64,000 bases of DNA from Vreelandella halophila (GTDB lineage: Bacteria > Pseudomonadota > Gammaproteobacteria > Pseudomonadales > Oleiphilaceae), in the NCBI RefSeq assembly GCF_019903425.1, contig NZ_JACHUZ010000013.1, positions 1,272,285 through 1,336,284 of the forward strand, read 5' to 3'. The notes beneath the pieces are model-generated. The model made no database searches. It was not told the DNA's origin and saw nothing but the letters and a program-made list of their open reading frames with translations. Below are positions 37,056 to 45,343 of the stretch, piece by piece (position 1 is the stretch's first letter; every line of letters starts with the position of its first letter). The translations under genes were made by a program, and so were the position numbers.

Positions 37056-37250
37056 ATGAAAGTCAATATCGGTGCTCTGGATCGCAGCATTCGTGCCATC
37101 GTTGGGGTGGTTCTGGTTGCCCTGGTTTTTACCGGACCTGAAAGTGCGTGGGGTCTGATCGGTCTGATTCCTTTGGCGACGGCTGCCATGGGCAATTGCC
37201 CGGCGTACAGCTTGATCGGGATCAGTACCTGCAAGACCGGCAACCGTTAA
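37056..37250 (+). CDS. DUF2892 (YgaP-like) small membrane protein
   Basis: This 64-residue protein has two membrane helices and the DUF2892 pattern: an N-terminal NIGALDRSIRAIVGVVL and the terminal NCPAYSLIGISTCK with two cysteines. In YgaP this domain follows a rhodanese domain; stand-alone copies are common beside sulfur oxidation genes. Its placement between a persulfide dioxygenase and a DUF442 lipoprotein fits that pattern. The precise function is unknown. Confidence 0.88.
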   Translation: MKVNIGALDRSIRAIVGVVLVALVFTGPESAWGLIGLIPLATAAMGNCPAYSLIGISTCKTGNR

Positions 37251-37402
37251 GGCGTGGAGTTAACCCGTTTCAGTGGACAGGCGCCGATTTAAGTTCATGG
37301 GTGTGTTCAGCATGCTCGCGGCACCAGCTTGGCTGCCCCGGATTGGCCTCCCTCTGGTGAGGCCAAAGAGTTAATCAAACTTTTAAAGAGAGGAAGAGGT
37401 CT

Positions 37403-38041
37403 ATGAAGACGAACCAGTCGACCAAGCCAGCTTTGATGCTGGGTTTGGCGCTCAGCATCAGCCTGGGCGTGTCAGGTTGTTCCCATGTTCACTATGGGAA
37501 TGAGTCGCCTGATGAGTCCTCCGTCAGTCAGGGCGCGTTGCAGCGAGGACAGCCGTTTGATACCAGCATTGATAGTGGGATGGCGCCTTTCGGCGATGTC
37601 ATGACAAAGGCTGTGTCGAATTACAACCGGCCCTCGCCGTACATCGGAACAGGCGGCCGTGTATCTGCTGGTGCCATGCCAGAACTCAAGCAGATGGGCT
37701 TCAGAACCGTGGTCAGCCTCCTCACTCCAGAAGAGGGGCTGAGCGATGAGCGTGACGCGGCCGATGATGCAGGACTGGGGTTCCACGGCATCAGCGTATC
37801 TGGCGGGCCACCCACGGCGGACCAGGTGGATGAGTTCGCCAGAATCGTCTCGGAACAGAGCAATTACCCCATCCTCCTGCACTGCGCCAGTGGTAACCGT
37901 GCGGGGGCGATGTGGGCCCTGTACCGGCATCAAGTCGGCGTTCCGGCAGAACTCGCCCTGGAGGAAGGCAGGGCCGTAGGGCTCAAGGACAGCCTTGAAC
38001 CGGGCGTGCGTGAGCGACTCGGCCTGGGTGCATCTGACTAG
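37403..38041 (+). CDS. DUF442-like lipoprotein (sulfurtransferase/phosphatase fold)
   Basis: This 212-residue precursor has a lipobox LGVSGC ending at Cys26, so it should be exported and lipid-anchored. The mature domain resembles DUF442/dual-specificity phosphatase folds with the loop C161-A-S-G-N-R166 in LLHCASGNRAGAMWALY. As in the cytoplasmic homologue at 26616, the loop is C-x4-R (rhodanese size). An exported version could handle periplasmic sulfane sulfur; this is inference. A hairpin terminator begins 47 bases after the stop. Confidence 0.75.
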   Translation: MKTNQSTKPALMLGLALSISLGVSGCSHVHYGNESPDESSVSQGALQRGQPFDTSIDSGMAPFGDVMTKAVSNYNRPSPYIGTGGRVSAGAMPELKQMGFRTVVSLLTPEEGLSDERDAADDAGLGFHGISVSGGPPTADQVDEFARIVSEQSNYPILLHCASGNRAGAMWALYRHQVGVPAELALEEGRAVGLKDSLEPGVRERLGLGASD

Positions 38042-38045
38042 CTGA

Positions 38046-39209
38046 TCAGTTCGAACTCCCGGCCCCGGGAGGGGTCGAAGAAGATACAAAAGGCAGCTCA
38101 TGAGCTGCCTTTTCAGTATAAGCCCTGATGGCTTGCGCCTCGCGTCGGCAGAAATCCGCGACCGCTGGCCTCAGCTGCTCATCGCCCACCCAGTGGAAGG
38201 ATTCGAACAGCTCCGGCTGGAAGCCGCGCTTGAGCTTGTGCTCGCCCTGGGCGCCGGCATCGAAGCGGCTCAGCCCGCGCTCGATGCACAGATCAATGCC
38301 CTGATAGAAGCAGGTCTCGAAGTGGAGCTGGTCGTATTCCTCGAGACAGCCCCAGTAGCGGCCGTAGAGGCGCTGCTCATCGTGCAGGAAGAGAGCAGCG
38401 GCCACGTAGTGCCCCTGGTGAACGGCCATGACCAGGGTAAGCTGTTCCGGCATGCGATCCGCCAGGTACTGGAAGAAATCCCGGTTCAGGTAGGGGCGCT
38501 GGCCGCGCTTGAGATAGGTGGCCTGGTAGAACACATGGAAGGCTTCCAGGGCGTTTTCCGGAATGCCGTTGTGGCCGGAGTAATGGCGGAATTCAATGCC
38601 CTGGTCCGCCACCAGGCGCCGTTCCCGCCGGATCTGCTTGCGCTTGCGCGATTTCAGGGTGGCAAGGAAGGCCTCGAAGTCGGCAAACCCGGGGTTATAC
38701 CAGTGGAATTCGCAGCTCAGCCGGCGGAGCCACTGGTCCCGGTCCAGGCAGCGCCGGGATTCGGCGTCCGGAAACAGCAGGTGCCAGCTGGAGGCCGAGC
38801 CGGCTTCCGTTTCAGCCAGAATCGCCTCCGTGCCACGGAATCCGGCGCTGGTGCCGTCCGCCTCAGGGTGCAGCAGCAGGCGCGGGCCCTCGCAGGGGGT
38901 GAAGGGCACGGCGCTCAGAAGCTTGGGGTAGTACTCCCGCCCGTAGTGCGCCCAGGCCTCGGCCCAGGCCCAGTCGAAGACGTATTCGCCAAAGGAATGG
39001 TGCTTACGGTAGCAGGGAAGGGCCGCCATCAATTGGCCCTGGTCATTCCGTTCAATCCAGTGGTGGGGTGTCCAGCCGGTTGCCGTGGCGGTGCAGCCGG
39101 TCGCCTCCAGCCCGTACAGGAACTCATGGCGGAGGAAGGGGGAATCGGTTCCCTGCAGGCGGTTCCACTCCTCCGGCTCAATGCTGCCGAGGCTGTCTAT
39201 GAACGCCAT
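38046..39209 (-). CDS. GNAT/FemAB-like acyltransferase (DUF482 family)
   Basis: This 387-residue protein matches the DUF482 peptidogalycan/GNAT-like family, with WNRLQGTDSPFLRHEFLYGLE near the start and a C-terminal acyltransferase half (ALFLHDEQRLYGRYWGCL, FETCFYQGIDLCIERGL). The substrate is unknown. The 3' end is unusual: a perfect palindrome that looks like a bidirectional terminator lies inside the last 22 codons and encodes the KAAHELPF stretch. It lies ten bases after mgtE and probably belongs to an apbE-mgtE-GNAT operon. Confidence 0.82.
   Translation of the reverse strand: MAFIDSLGSIEPEEWNRLQGTDSPFLRHEFLYGLEATGCTATATGWTPHHWIERNDQGQLMAALPCYRKHHSFGEYVFDWAWAEAWAHYGREYYPKLLSAVPFTPCEGPRLLLHPEADGTSAGFRGTEAILAETEAGSASSWHLLFPDAESRRCLDRDQWLRRLSCEFHWYNPGFADFEAFLATLKSRKRKQIRRERRLVADQGIEFRHYSGHNGIPENALEAFHVFYQATYLKRGQRPYLNRDFFQYLADRMPEQLTLVMAVHQGHYVAAALFLHDEQRLYGRYWGCLEEYDQLHFETCFYQGIDLCIERGLSRFDAGAQGEHKLKRGFQPELFESFHWVGDEQLRPAVADFCRREAQAIRAYTEKAAHELPFVSSSTPPGAGSSN
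38088..38113. terminator. Bidirectional hairpin terminator overlapping the GNAT gene end
   Basis: AAAAGGCAGCTCA and its exact complement form a perfect 26-base palindrome with T-runs on both sides. On the plus strand it would stop transcripts from the DUF442 lipoprotein gene. On the minus strand it would act before the GNAT stop codon at 38046. Confidence 0.8.
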
Positions 39210-39219
39210 GATGCCCTCC

Positions 39220-40575
39220 CTATTGGGCCGGTATGGTCAGCAGCGCGGAAGCGAGCCCGAAGTAGACCAGGATGCCGGCGACGTCCGCAATGAAGGAAAC
39301 CACGGGAGCGCTGGCGGTGGCCGGGTCCATGTTGAGCTTGTTGAGCACGAACGGCAGTGACATGCCGATGAGGCTGCCGCTGAGGACCACGATGATCATG
39401 GTCAGAGACACCACATGGGCCAGTTCGATGCCGCCCCGGTAGAGCCCGATCGCGGCCACGGCGGCCGCCATGGTCAGCCCCAGCATCAGCCCGAGTCCGA
39501 TCTCGCGCAGCAGCATGCGGAACCAGTCGCGGCTGATGACGTCGCCGGTGGCGATGGCGCGCACCATGAGGGTGGCGGACTGGGAGCCGGCGTTACCGGC
39601 GCTGGCGATCAGCAGCGGCAGGAAGAACACCAGCCCGACATGGGCCTGGATGGTGTCCTCATAGAGCGAGATGCTGGCGCCGGAGAACACGTTGGCGAAC
39701 ACCAGCAGTACCAGCCACATGATGCGCTTCTGGTAGAGGGTGGTCAGGGCGGTTTCCTTGAGACTGCCGGGCAGGTCGCCGACGCTCGCGCCCTTGTGGA
39801 TGTCCTCTGTGGCCTCGGCCTCCTGCACGTCCATGGCATCGTCGTGGGTTACGATCCCGACCATGCGGTCCTCGTCGTCCACCACAGGGATGGCCAGCAG
39901 GTCGTAGTCGGCGATCAGTCGGGCCGCCTCGGCGCTGGGCGAGTCCGTATGAACATTGACCACCTCGGTCTGCATCAGTTCCTCGACCAAATCCCCCGGC
40001 GAGGCCACGACCAGCCCGCTCAGGGTGACGATGCCGAGCAGGTGACGTTCGGTATCCAGCACGTAGGCGACGTAGATGGTTTCCTTGTTCAGCGCCTGCA
40101 GGCGCAGCCGTTCAATGGCCTGGCGGGCGCTGATGTGCGCCGGAACCGTGGCGTACTCGCTGGTCATTACCGAGCCGACGGTACCCTCGGGGTAGCTGGT
40201 CAGGCGCAGCAGGTCCTCGCGCTCGGCCTTGGCCAGGGCGGGCATCAGCGCTTCCTGGACGTCCTCGGGGAGCTCCTGGTAGAGGTCGGCCCGTTCGTCG
40301 GCGTTCATGTCCGTCAGCAGCCGGGCCTGGGCATGGCGGCCCAGGTGCTGGACCATGCTCAGCTGATGGGACGGCTGCATGTAGGGCAGGATGCGCGCCT
40401 GGGTGCGGCGGTCGAGCTGGTCGAACAGGGCGTAGGCTGTTTCACCGTCGAGCTCGTCAATAACCCCACCGACTTCCGCCGGGTGGCGGTTATTGAGGAA
40501 TTCAACGGCGCCATCAATGTCGCCCTGGTCGAGCAGCGTCCGGACTTCGGATTCGAGTTCGGCGGTTTCGGTCAT
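39220..40575 (-). CDS. mgtE: Magnesium transporter MgtE
   Basis: This 451-residue protein has the full MgtE plan. The N-terminal MgtE_N domain (ALFDQLDRRTQARILPYM) is followed by two CBS domains (about 130-250) and five membrane helices beginning near residue 285 (KRIMWLVLLVFANVFSGASISLYE). The motif ASAGNAGSQSATLMVRAIATG marks the pore region. It is a Mg2+ channel gated by cytoplasmic Mg2+ binding to the CBS domains. It lies 12 bases after apbE, whose enzyme needs Mg2+. Confidence 0.95.
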   Translation of the reverse strand: MTETAELESEVRTLLDQGDIDGAVEFLNNRHPAEVGGVIDELDGETAYALFDQLDRRTQARILPYMQPSHQLSMVQHLGRHAQARLLTDMNADERADLYQELPEDVQEALMPALAKAEREDLLRLTSYPEGTVGSVMTSEYATVPAHISARQAIERLRLQALNKETIYVAYVLDTERHLLGIVTLSGLVVASPGDLVEELMQTEVVNVHTDSPSAEAARLIADYDLLAIPVVDDEDRMVGIVTHDDAMDVQEAEATEDIHKGASVGDLPGSLKETALTTLYQKRIMWLVLLVFANVFSGASISLYEDTIQAHVGLVFFLPLLIASAGNAGSQSATLMVRAIATGDVISRDWFRMLLREIGLGLMLGLTMAAAVAAIGLYRGGIELAHVVSLTMIIVVLSGSLIGMSLPFVLNKLNMDPATASAPVVSFIADVAGILVYFGLASALLTIPAQ

Positions 40576-40587
40576 GGCCGTCTCCGG

Positions 40588-41667
40588 TCAGTCGGTGTTC
40601 AGCGCTGCCAGATCCTCCTCGGAGAGCATCTGTTCAAGGGCCGGGGATGCCCGGGTGCGGAAGCGCTCCTGCGCATGCTCGATCACCAGCACGGCAACAT
40701 CATGGTTCCGGGCGTAGTCCAGAGTGTCGTCCACGCCCATCACCATGAAGGCCGTGGCCAGTGCGTCCGCCCTGCGGCTGCTGGAGTGGAAGACACTGAC
40801 CGAGGCCAGCGAATGCGTAACCGGCCGTCCGTCGCGCGGGTCAATGGTATGGGAATAACGCTGCCCGTCCACTTCAAAATAGTTGCGGTAATCGCCGGAG
40901 GTGGCCAGCGCCATATCCGCCAGTGGCAGTATATGGCGTGGGCTCTGCGGTCCGTCACGGGGGACCTCAATGCCGATCCGCCACGGGGTGTTCTCCGCCT
41001 TGCGCCCGCTGGCCAGCAGGTCGCCACCGATGTTTACTAGGTGGTTTTTATGGCCACGCTCTTCCAGCAGGTCCGAGACCCGGTCCACGGCCTCGCCCTT
41101 GGCAATGGCCGAAAGATCCACGAACAGGTCCGTCATGCGCCGCGCCCGGCTGGCGTCCGGGTCGATTTCAAGGTGGGCGTGGCCGACCTGTTCCAGGCGC
41201 TTCTCAATGGTGGCATCAGGGGGCACCTCTGTGGGGCGGGCCTCGGGGCCGAAGCTCCAGAGGTTGACCAGCCCGCCGATGGTGGTATCAAAGGCTCCCC
41301 CGGTGCGTTCCGAAAGGTCATCAGCCGCCTGCAGCACATCGATCACCCCTTCAGGCAGATCAACCCATTCGCCCGGCGTAGTGCTGTTCAGGCGCATGAG
41401 GTCGGAGTCATCGCGATAGGTGGACATGCCCTGGTCCACCTTCTCCAGCACCCTGCGCACCGCCTTATGCAGGGATTTCCTGCGGTTTTCGGGGAGTTCG
41501 CCGGCAACACTGACCTGGTAGAAGGTACCGAAGATCCGCCCTTCAAGTTGGGTGACGGCCGGCGCCTTGGTTTCCGCTTTTTCGGTCTCCCCACAGGCGG
41601 TCAAAAGCACAGCTGCGACTAAAAGAACAGCAAACCGGACGAACAGCGGGGCGGTGCAACGTTGCAT
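40588..41667 (-). CDS. apbE: FAD:protein FMN transferase ApbE
   Basis: This 359-residue lipoprotein has the lipobox LLTAC (Cys25). ApbE motifs include FGTFYQVSVAG, STYRDDSDLMRLN, IAKGEAVDRV, NIGGDLLASG and SHTIDPRDGRPV. The enzyme attaches FMN covalently to threonine of target flavoproteins such as NqrB/C or RnfG in the periplasm. ATG 41667 was chosen because GGAG sits seven bases upstream; the longer frame has no site. No Nqr or Rnf genes lie in the window, so its targets must be elsewhere. Confidence 0.93.
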   Translation of the reverse strand: MQRCTAPLFVRFAVLLVAAVLLTACGETEKAETKAPAVTQLEGRIFGTFYQVSVAGELPENRRKSLHKAVRRVLEKVDQGMSTYRDDSDLMRLNSTTPGEWVDLPEGVIDVLQAADDLSERTGGAFDTTIGGLVNLWSFGPEARPTEVPPDATIEKRLEQVGHAHLEIDPDASRARRMTDLFVDLSAIAKGEAVDRVSDLLEERGHKNHLVNIGGDLLASGRKAENTPWRIGIEVPRDGPQSPRHILPLADMALATSGDYRNYFEVDGQRYSHTIDPRDGRPVTHSLASVSVFHSSSRRADALATAFMVMGVDDTLDYARNHDVAVLVIEHAQERFRTRASPALEQMLSEEDLAALNTD

Positions 41668-41742
41668 GACAGCTCCGGGCAGGTGAGCGACTTGGCGCAT
41701 TATACCCGCTGCGCGCGGGCTTAACATCCGGGGGGCGGATAC

Positions 41743-41770
41743 AAAAAAGCCCGGCCGGAGCCGGGCTTTT
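41743..41770 (-). terminator. Rho-independent terminator after dctP
   Basis: The arms AGCCCGGC and GCCGGGCT pair around a four-base loop, followed on the minus strand by six Ts. It lies 22 bases beyond the dctP stop and before the apbE start, so it separates the two transcripts. Confidence 0.85.
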
Positions 41771-41791
41771 GTGGCGTAAGGAAAGCGGCGA

Positions 41792-42910
41792 TCAGCTGTC
41801 GCTGTCCGCCATTTCCTCTTCCGCTGTCTCGACTTTTTCCAGAATGGTGTCGAGGATTTCCTGACCTTTCTCGCCGGATTGCTCCAGATAGATCTGGCGC
41901 ACGTCCTTGCTGGCTTCGCGGAAGACGTCGCGCTCTTCCTCGGTCAGCTCAACCCACTCGGTACCGCCCTCGTCGAGGATGACCTGGAGACGCTCCTCGT
42001 TGTACTCGCGCTGCTTCTCGTCGATCCAGGAGACCATGTTGTCACGCACGTCCTCGATCAGTTCCTGGCGCTCTTCCGGCAGGTTCTCGAACCAGTTGTT
42101 GCCTGCCGCCAGAGTGCTGATGAACTGGGCGTGGCGTGCGGAAGTCAGCACATCCTGTTCCTCGTAGAAGCTCATTTCCTCGATGGCGAAGATCGGGTTC
42201 ACCTGACCGTCGATCTGACCCAGCTGCAGGCCGCTGTAGACCTCGGAGTAGGGTGTCGGGGTCGGGTTCGCGCCATAGGCCTTGTAGGATTCCACCAGGA
42301 TCGGAGAGGTCATGGTGCGGATCTTGAAGTCCTCAAAATCCTCCGGGCTGCGCAGGGCCTTGTCGCCACTCCAGACCATCCAGCCTTCCGGAACGATACT
42401 CAGCAGCTGCAGGTCTTTTTCGTTGTACAGCGGCTGGAAAAGGCCGTAGACCTCGGGATCGGACAGGACCTGGCGGTTCACGTCCGGATTCTCCGACAGC
42501 ACGAAGTGCAGCGTGAAGATGCCGACTTCCGGGATGGCGTCCGCCAGGTGGCCCGGGGAAGCAAAGGCAATCTCAACAGCACCGTTCTGGAGCAGTTCAG
42601 TCAGCTGTGAGGATGTGCCGAGGGTCCCGTAGGGGTAGACCTCAACTGTGACCTCACCGTCAGTGCGCTCCTCAATGCGGCTCTTGAATTCCTGGGCGTA
42701 GGCGTCCTGGACGCTTCCCTCAACTTCTTCCAGCGCAAAACGCCAGGTGTCGGACTCCCGCTCTTGCGCCAGCTCTTCGTCACGGTCCATTTCCTCCTGC
42801 GACTGGCCTTCCTGGTCGCTGGTGGACTCACCACCGTCGGAGCAGCCGTAGAGAAATGCCATGGCGAGCAGCATGATCAGGCCCGTAAGCCATTGGCGAG
42901 GTTGGTTCAT
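41792..42910 (-). CDS. dctP: TRAP transporter substrate-binding lipoprotein (DctP)
   Basis: This 372-residue protein has a lipobox FLYGC (Cys23), so it is lipid-anchored rather than free. An acidic spacer (QSQEEMDRDEELAQERES) is followed by a DctP-type solute-binding domain. The spacer and tail are rich in Asp/Glu, which fits a halophile. TRAP binding proteins usually bind organic acids, but the ligand cannot be read from the sequence. The gene is divergent from dctQM across a 167-base intergenic region instead of being co-transcribed with them. Confidence 0.9.
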   Translation of the reverse strand: MNQPRQWLTGLIMLLAMAFLYGCSDGGESTSDQEGQSQEEMDRDEELAQERESDTWRFALEEVEGSVQDAYAQEFKSRIEERTDGEVTVEVYPYGTLGTSSQLTELLQNGAVEIAFASPGHLADAIPEVGIFTLHFVLSENPDVNRQVLSDPEVYGLFQPLYNEKDLQLLSIVPEGWMVWSGDKALRSPEDFEDFKIRTMTSPILVESYKAYGANPTPTPYSEVYSGLQLGQIDGQVNPIFAIEEMSFYEEQDVLTSARHAQFISTLAAGNNWFENLPEERQELIEDVRDNMVSWIDEKQREYNEERLQVILDEGGTEWVELTEEERDVFREASKDVRQIYLEQSGEKGQEILDTILEKVETAEEEMADSDS

Positions 42911-43077
42911 ACCCTGTCTCCCTCTGTTGGATTTTCTTTTTGATCCACATTAAACATAACACATCTTTACAGAAGCAAAAGTGGTGAAGGCGAATTTCCC
43001 GCATCCGAGTAAAGCAATGTTGCCGAACCCCGGATCGTCAGACTATTGTTACGCATGAGCGGCCTGCGGAGAGTCCC

Positions 43078-43995
43078 ATGACGGACCAACCCCAAGCCGG
43101 CCACGATGGTGGCTGGCGTAACGCCCTTAAGGCGCCCTTTGACTGGATTGACTCGGGTCTTGACTGGTTTGAGCGCAGTGCGCTCATTCTGTGTGTAGGT
43201 GGCATGGCGGCGGTGACGGTTGCCAATGTCATCACCCGCAACCTGTTTGGTTTCAGCCTGCAGTTTGCCAACGACGTGGCCCAGATGCTGCTGGTGGCAA
43301 TCACCTTCCTGGGGATCGGCATCGGGGCCCGCCATGCCCGCCATATCCGGGTTTCCGCACTGCATGACCTGCTTCCCCATCTGGGCCAGAAGATCCTGCT
43401 TGTGTTGGTGAGCTTCACCACGGCATGGCTGCTCTTTTCCCTTGCCGATTTCGCCTGGAACTACGCGAACTCGGTACAGCGCACCTGCCGTGTGCTCCCG
43501 GAAGGCATTGATCTGGGGCTGTTCACGGTGCCGTTCGGAACCATGCCTCTGGTGGCGGGCATTCTGTTAACGCTCGTAGGTCTTGCCTTGGGCGGGCACC
43601 TGATCCGGCTGATGAGTGAGCATGGCGCGCACCTGCTTGCCCGCCTCGAGGGCCTGCAGCGTCAGGCGGTGCTGTTGGCGGGGCTGATCGTGCTGGTACT
43701 TGTGGCCTGGAGTGCCTTCCACCTGTTCATTGGCATGGTTGAAGCCCGTTCCGGCAGCTGCCGGGTGACTTCCTCCACTGGTTTTCCGGTCTATCTGAAC
43801 TACATGGTGGTGCCGCTTGGCTTTCTGTTCGGGGGCATCCAGTTTTTCCTGGCCGGGGTCCGCAACCTGATCAGTCCTGAGAACTACCTGTCCTGGTACC
43901 AGAAGGATGAATACGAGGAAGAGGGCGTTGACCCGGGGATGACCGGCGGCTTCGATCCCGAAGAGAACCTGACGGAGGATCGCGACCGTGGGTGA
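43078..43995 (+). CDS. dctQ: TRAP transporter small membrane subunit DctQ, enlarged
   Basis: At 305 residues this is well above the usual 160-200 for DctQ. The N-terminal half is a normal DctQ start (LILCVGGMAAVTVANVITRNLFG). The C-terminal module appears twice: residues about 106-172, with a CRV followed by VPFGTMPLVAGI, and about 197-262, with a CRV followed by VPLGFLFGGIQF. The protein therefore seems to hold an internal duplication giving two extra helices. It overlaps dctM by eight bases. The 43040-43077 leader contains a GGAGAG site before ATG. Confidence 0.85.
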   Translation: MTDQPQAGHDGGWRNALKAPFDWIDSGLDWFERSALILCVGGMAAVTVANVITRNLFGFSLQFANDVAQMLLVAITFLGIGIGARHARHIRVSALHDLLPHLGQKILLVLVSFTTAWLLFSLADFAWNYANSVQRTCRVLPEGIDLGLFTVPFGTMPLVAGILLTLVGLALGGHLIRLMSEHGAHLLARLEGLQRQAVLLAGLIVLVLVAWSAFHLFIGMVEARSGSCRVTSSTGFPVYLNYMVVPLGFLFGGIQFFLAGVRNLISPENYLSWYQKDEYEEEGVDPGMTGGFDPEENLTEDRDRG

Positions 43996-45319
43996 ACTGA
44001 TTGAATGGCTCAACCTGGCTTCCATGAGCACGCCGGATGCCGCGTTGCTGGTCGGGGTCGTGATGTTCGTGCTGCTGCTGATGGGCTACCCCATGATGGT
44101 CCCGCTGACAGCAGGGGCGCTGCTGCTGATGGCGGCCAAGTTCTCCGGGCTCAACGAGTCCACCCTGATCCAGCAGATGATCGGGGGCGTGGAGCAGACG
44201 GTGCTGGTGGCGGTACCCATGTTCATCCTTGCCGCCGATGTCATGATCAAGGGGCACACCGCCAATCGGCTTCTGGATCTGGTCAGCAAGTTCGTGGGCC
44301 ACATACGGGGCGGGCTGCCAGTGACCACGGCGGTCTCCTGTACGCTGTTCGGAGCGGTCTCCGGCTCTACCCAAGCCACGGTGGTGGCCATGGGGCGGCC
44401 GCTGCGGCCCAGGCTGATCGAGGCCGGCTACACAGACCGCTTCGCCATCGCACTGATCATCAACGCCAGCGACATTGCCCTGCTGATTCCGCCCTCCATC
44501 GGCATGATCATCTATGGTGTTGTTTCTGGTACCTCCGTTGGAGCGCTGTTCATTGCTGGTATCGGCCCGGGCCTTCTGATCCTGGCCTTGTTTGCGATCT
44601 ACTGTTACGGCATCTCGGTGTGGAAGGGCATTCCGGTTCTGCCGAAGGCCAGTTGGCAAGAGCGGATGGTGGCTCTGAAACGGGCCAGTCTGGCCACCGG
44701 CTTCCCGGTGATCATTATTGGCGGCATCTACACCGGTACCTTCAGTCCCACCGAGGCGGCCTCGATGTCGGTGGCCTACGCGCTGTTTCTGGAGATGGTG
44801 CTGTACCGTCAGGTGCGGCCGTCCCAGCTGCCGGAAATCGCCCTTTCGACGGGCATGATCACAGCCGTGGTCTTCATTCTGGTAGCGGCCGGCATGGCGT
44901 TCTCCTGGATGATCTCGTTTGCCCAGATTCCGAGCCTGTTGCTGGGAGACATGCTGGCCGAGGCCTCCCAGCATCCGTATCAGCTGCTGATCCTGATCGC
45001 GGTGGCGTACTTCGTGGGTTGTATGTTCGTGGACCCGATCGTGGTGATCCTGGTGCTGACGCCCATCTTTTCGCCGGCCATCGCCTCCGCGGGGCTGGAT
45101 CCCGTGCATGTGGGAACGCTGGTGGTGCTGCAGGCGGCTATTGGTTCGGCAACGCCACCATTCGGGTGTGACATCTTCACGGCTGTGGCCATTTTCCGGC
45201 GGCCCTACCTGGAGGTCATCCGTGGTACGCCGCCATTCGTGCTGATTCTTTTGTTCTCGACGGCACTGCTGATCATGTTCCCGCAGATCGCGCTCTTCCT
45301 GCCCGAGCTGATGCGGTGA
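43988..45319 (+). CDS. dctM: TRAP transporter large membrane subunit DctM
   Basis: This 443-residue permease has about 11-12 helices. DctM motifs include FSGLNESTLIQQMI, SGSTQATVVAMG and INASDIALLIPPSIGMIIYG. It couples Na+ or proton flow to uptake of the substrate delivered by DctP. It is co-translated with the enlarged DctQ. Confidence 0.93.
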   Translation: MGELIEWLNLASMSTPDAALLVGVVMFVLLLMGYPMMVPLTAGALLLMAAKFSGLNESTLIQQMIGGVEQTVLVAVPMFILAADVMIKGHTANRLLDLVSKFVGHIRGGLPVTTAVSCTLFGAVSGSTQATVVAMGRPLRPRLIEAGYTDRFAIALIINASDIALLIPPSIGMIIYGVVSGTSVGALFIAGIGPGLLILALFAIYCYGISVWKGIPVLPKASWQERMVALKRASLATGFPVIIIGGIYTGTFSPTEAASMSVAYALFLEMVLYRQVRPSQLPEIALSTGMITAVVFILVAAGMAFSWMISFAQIPSLLLGDMLAEASQHPYQLLILIAVAYFVGCMFVDPIVVILVLTPIFSPAIASAGLDPVHVGTLVVLQAAIGSATPPFGCDIFTAVAIFRRPYLEVIRGTPPFVLILLFSTALLIMFPQIALFLPELMR

Positions 45320-45343
45320 TCGAACCCCGAGGGGAGGGTCCTG

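Noticed and set aside
37343-37366. TTGGCCTC/GAGGCCAA hairpin before the DUF442 lipoprotein gene as a riboswitch or terminator
   Set aside because: It is a single short stem with no T-run and no recognisable riboswitch core.
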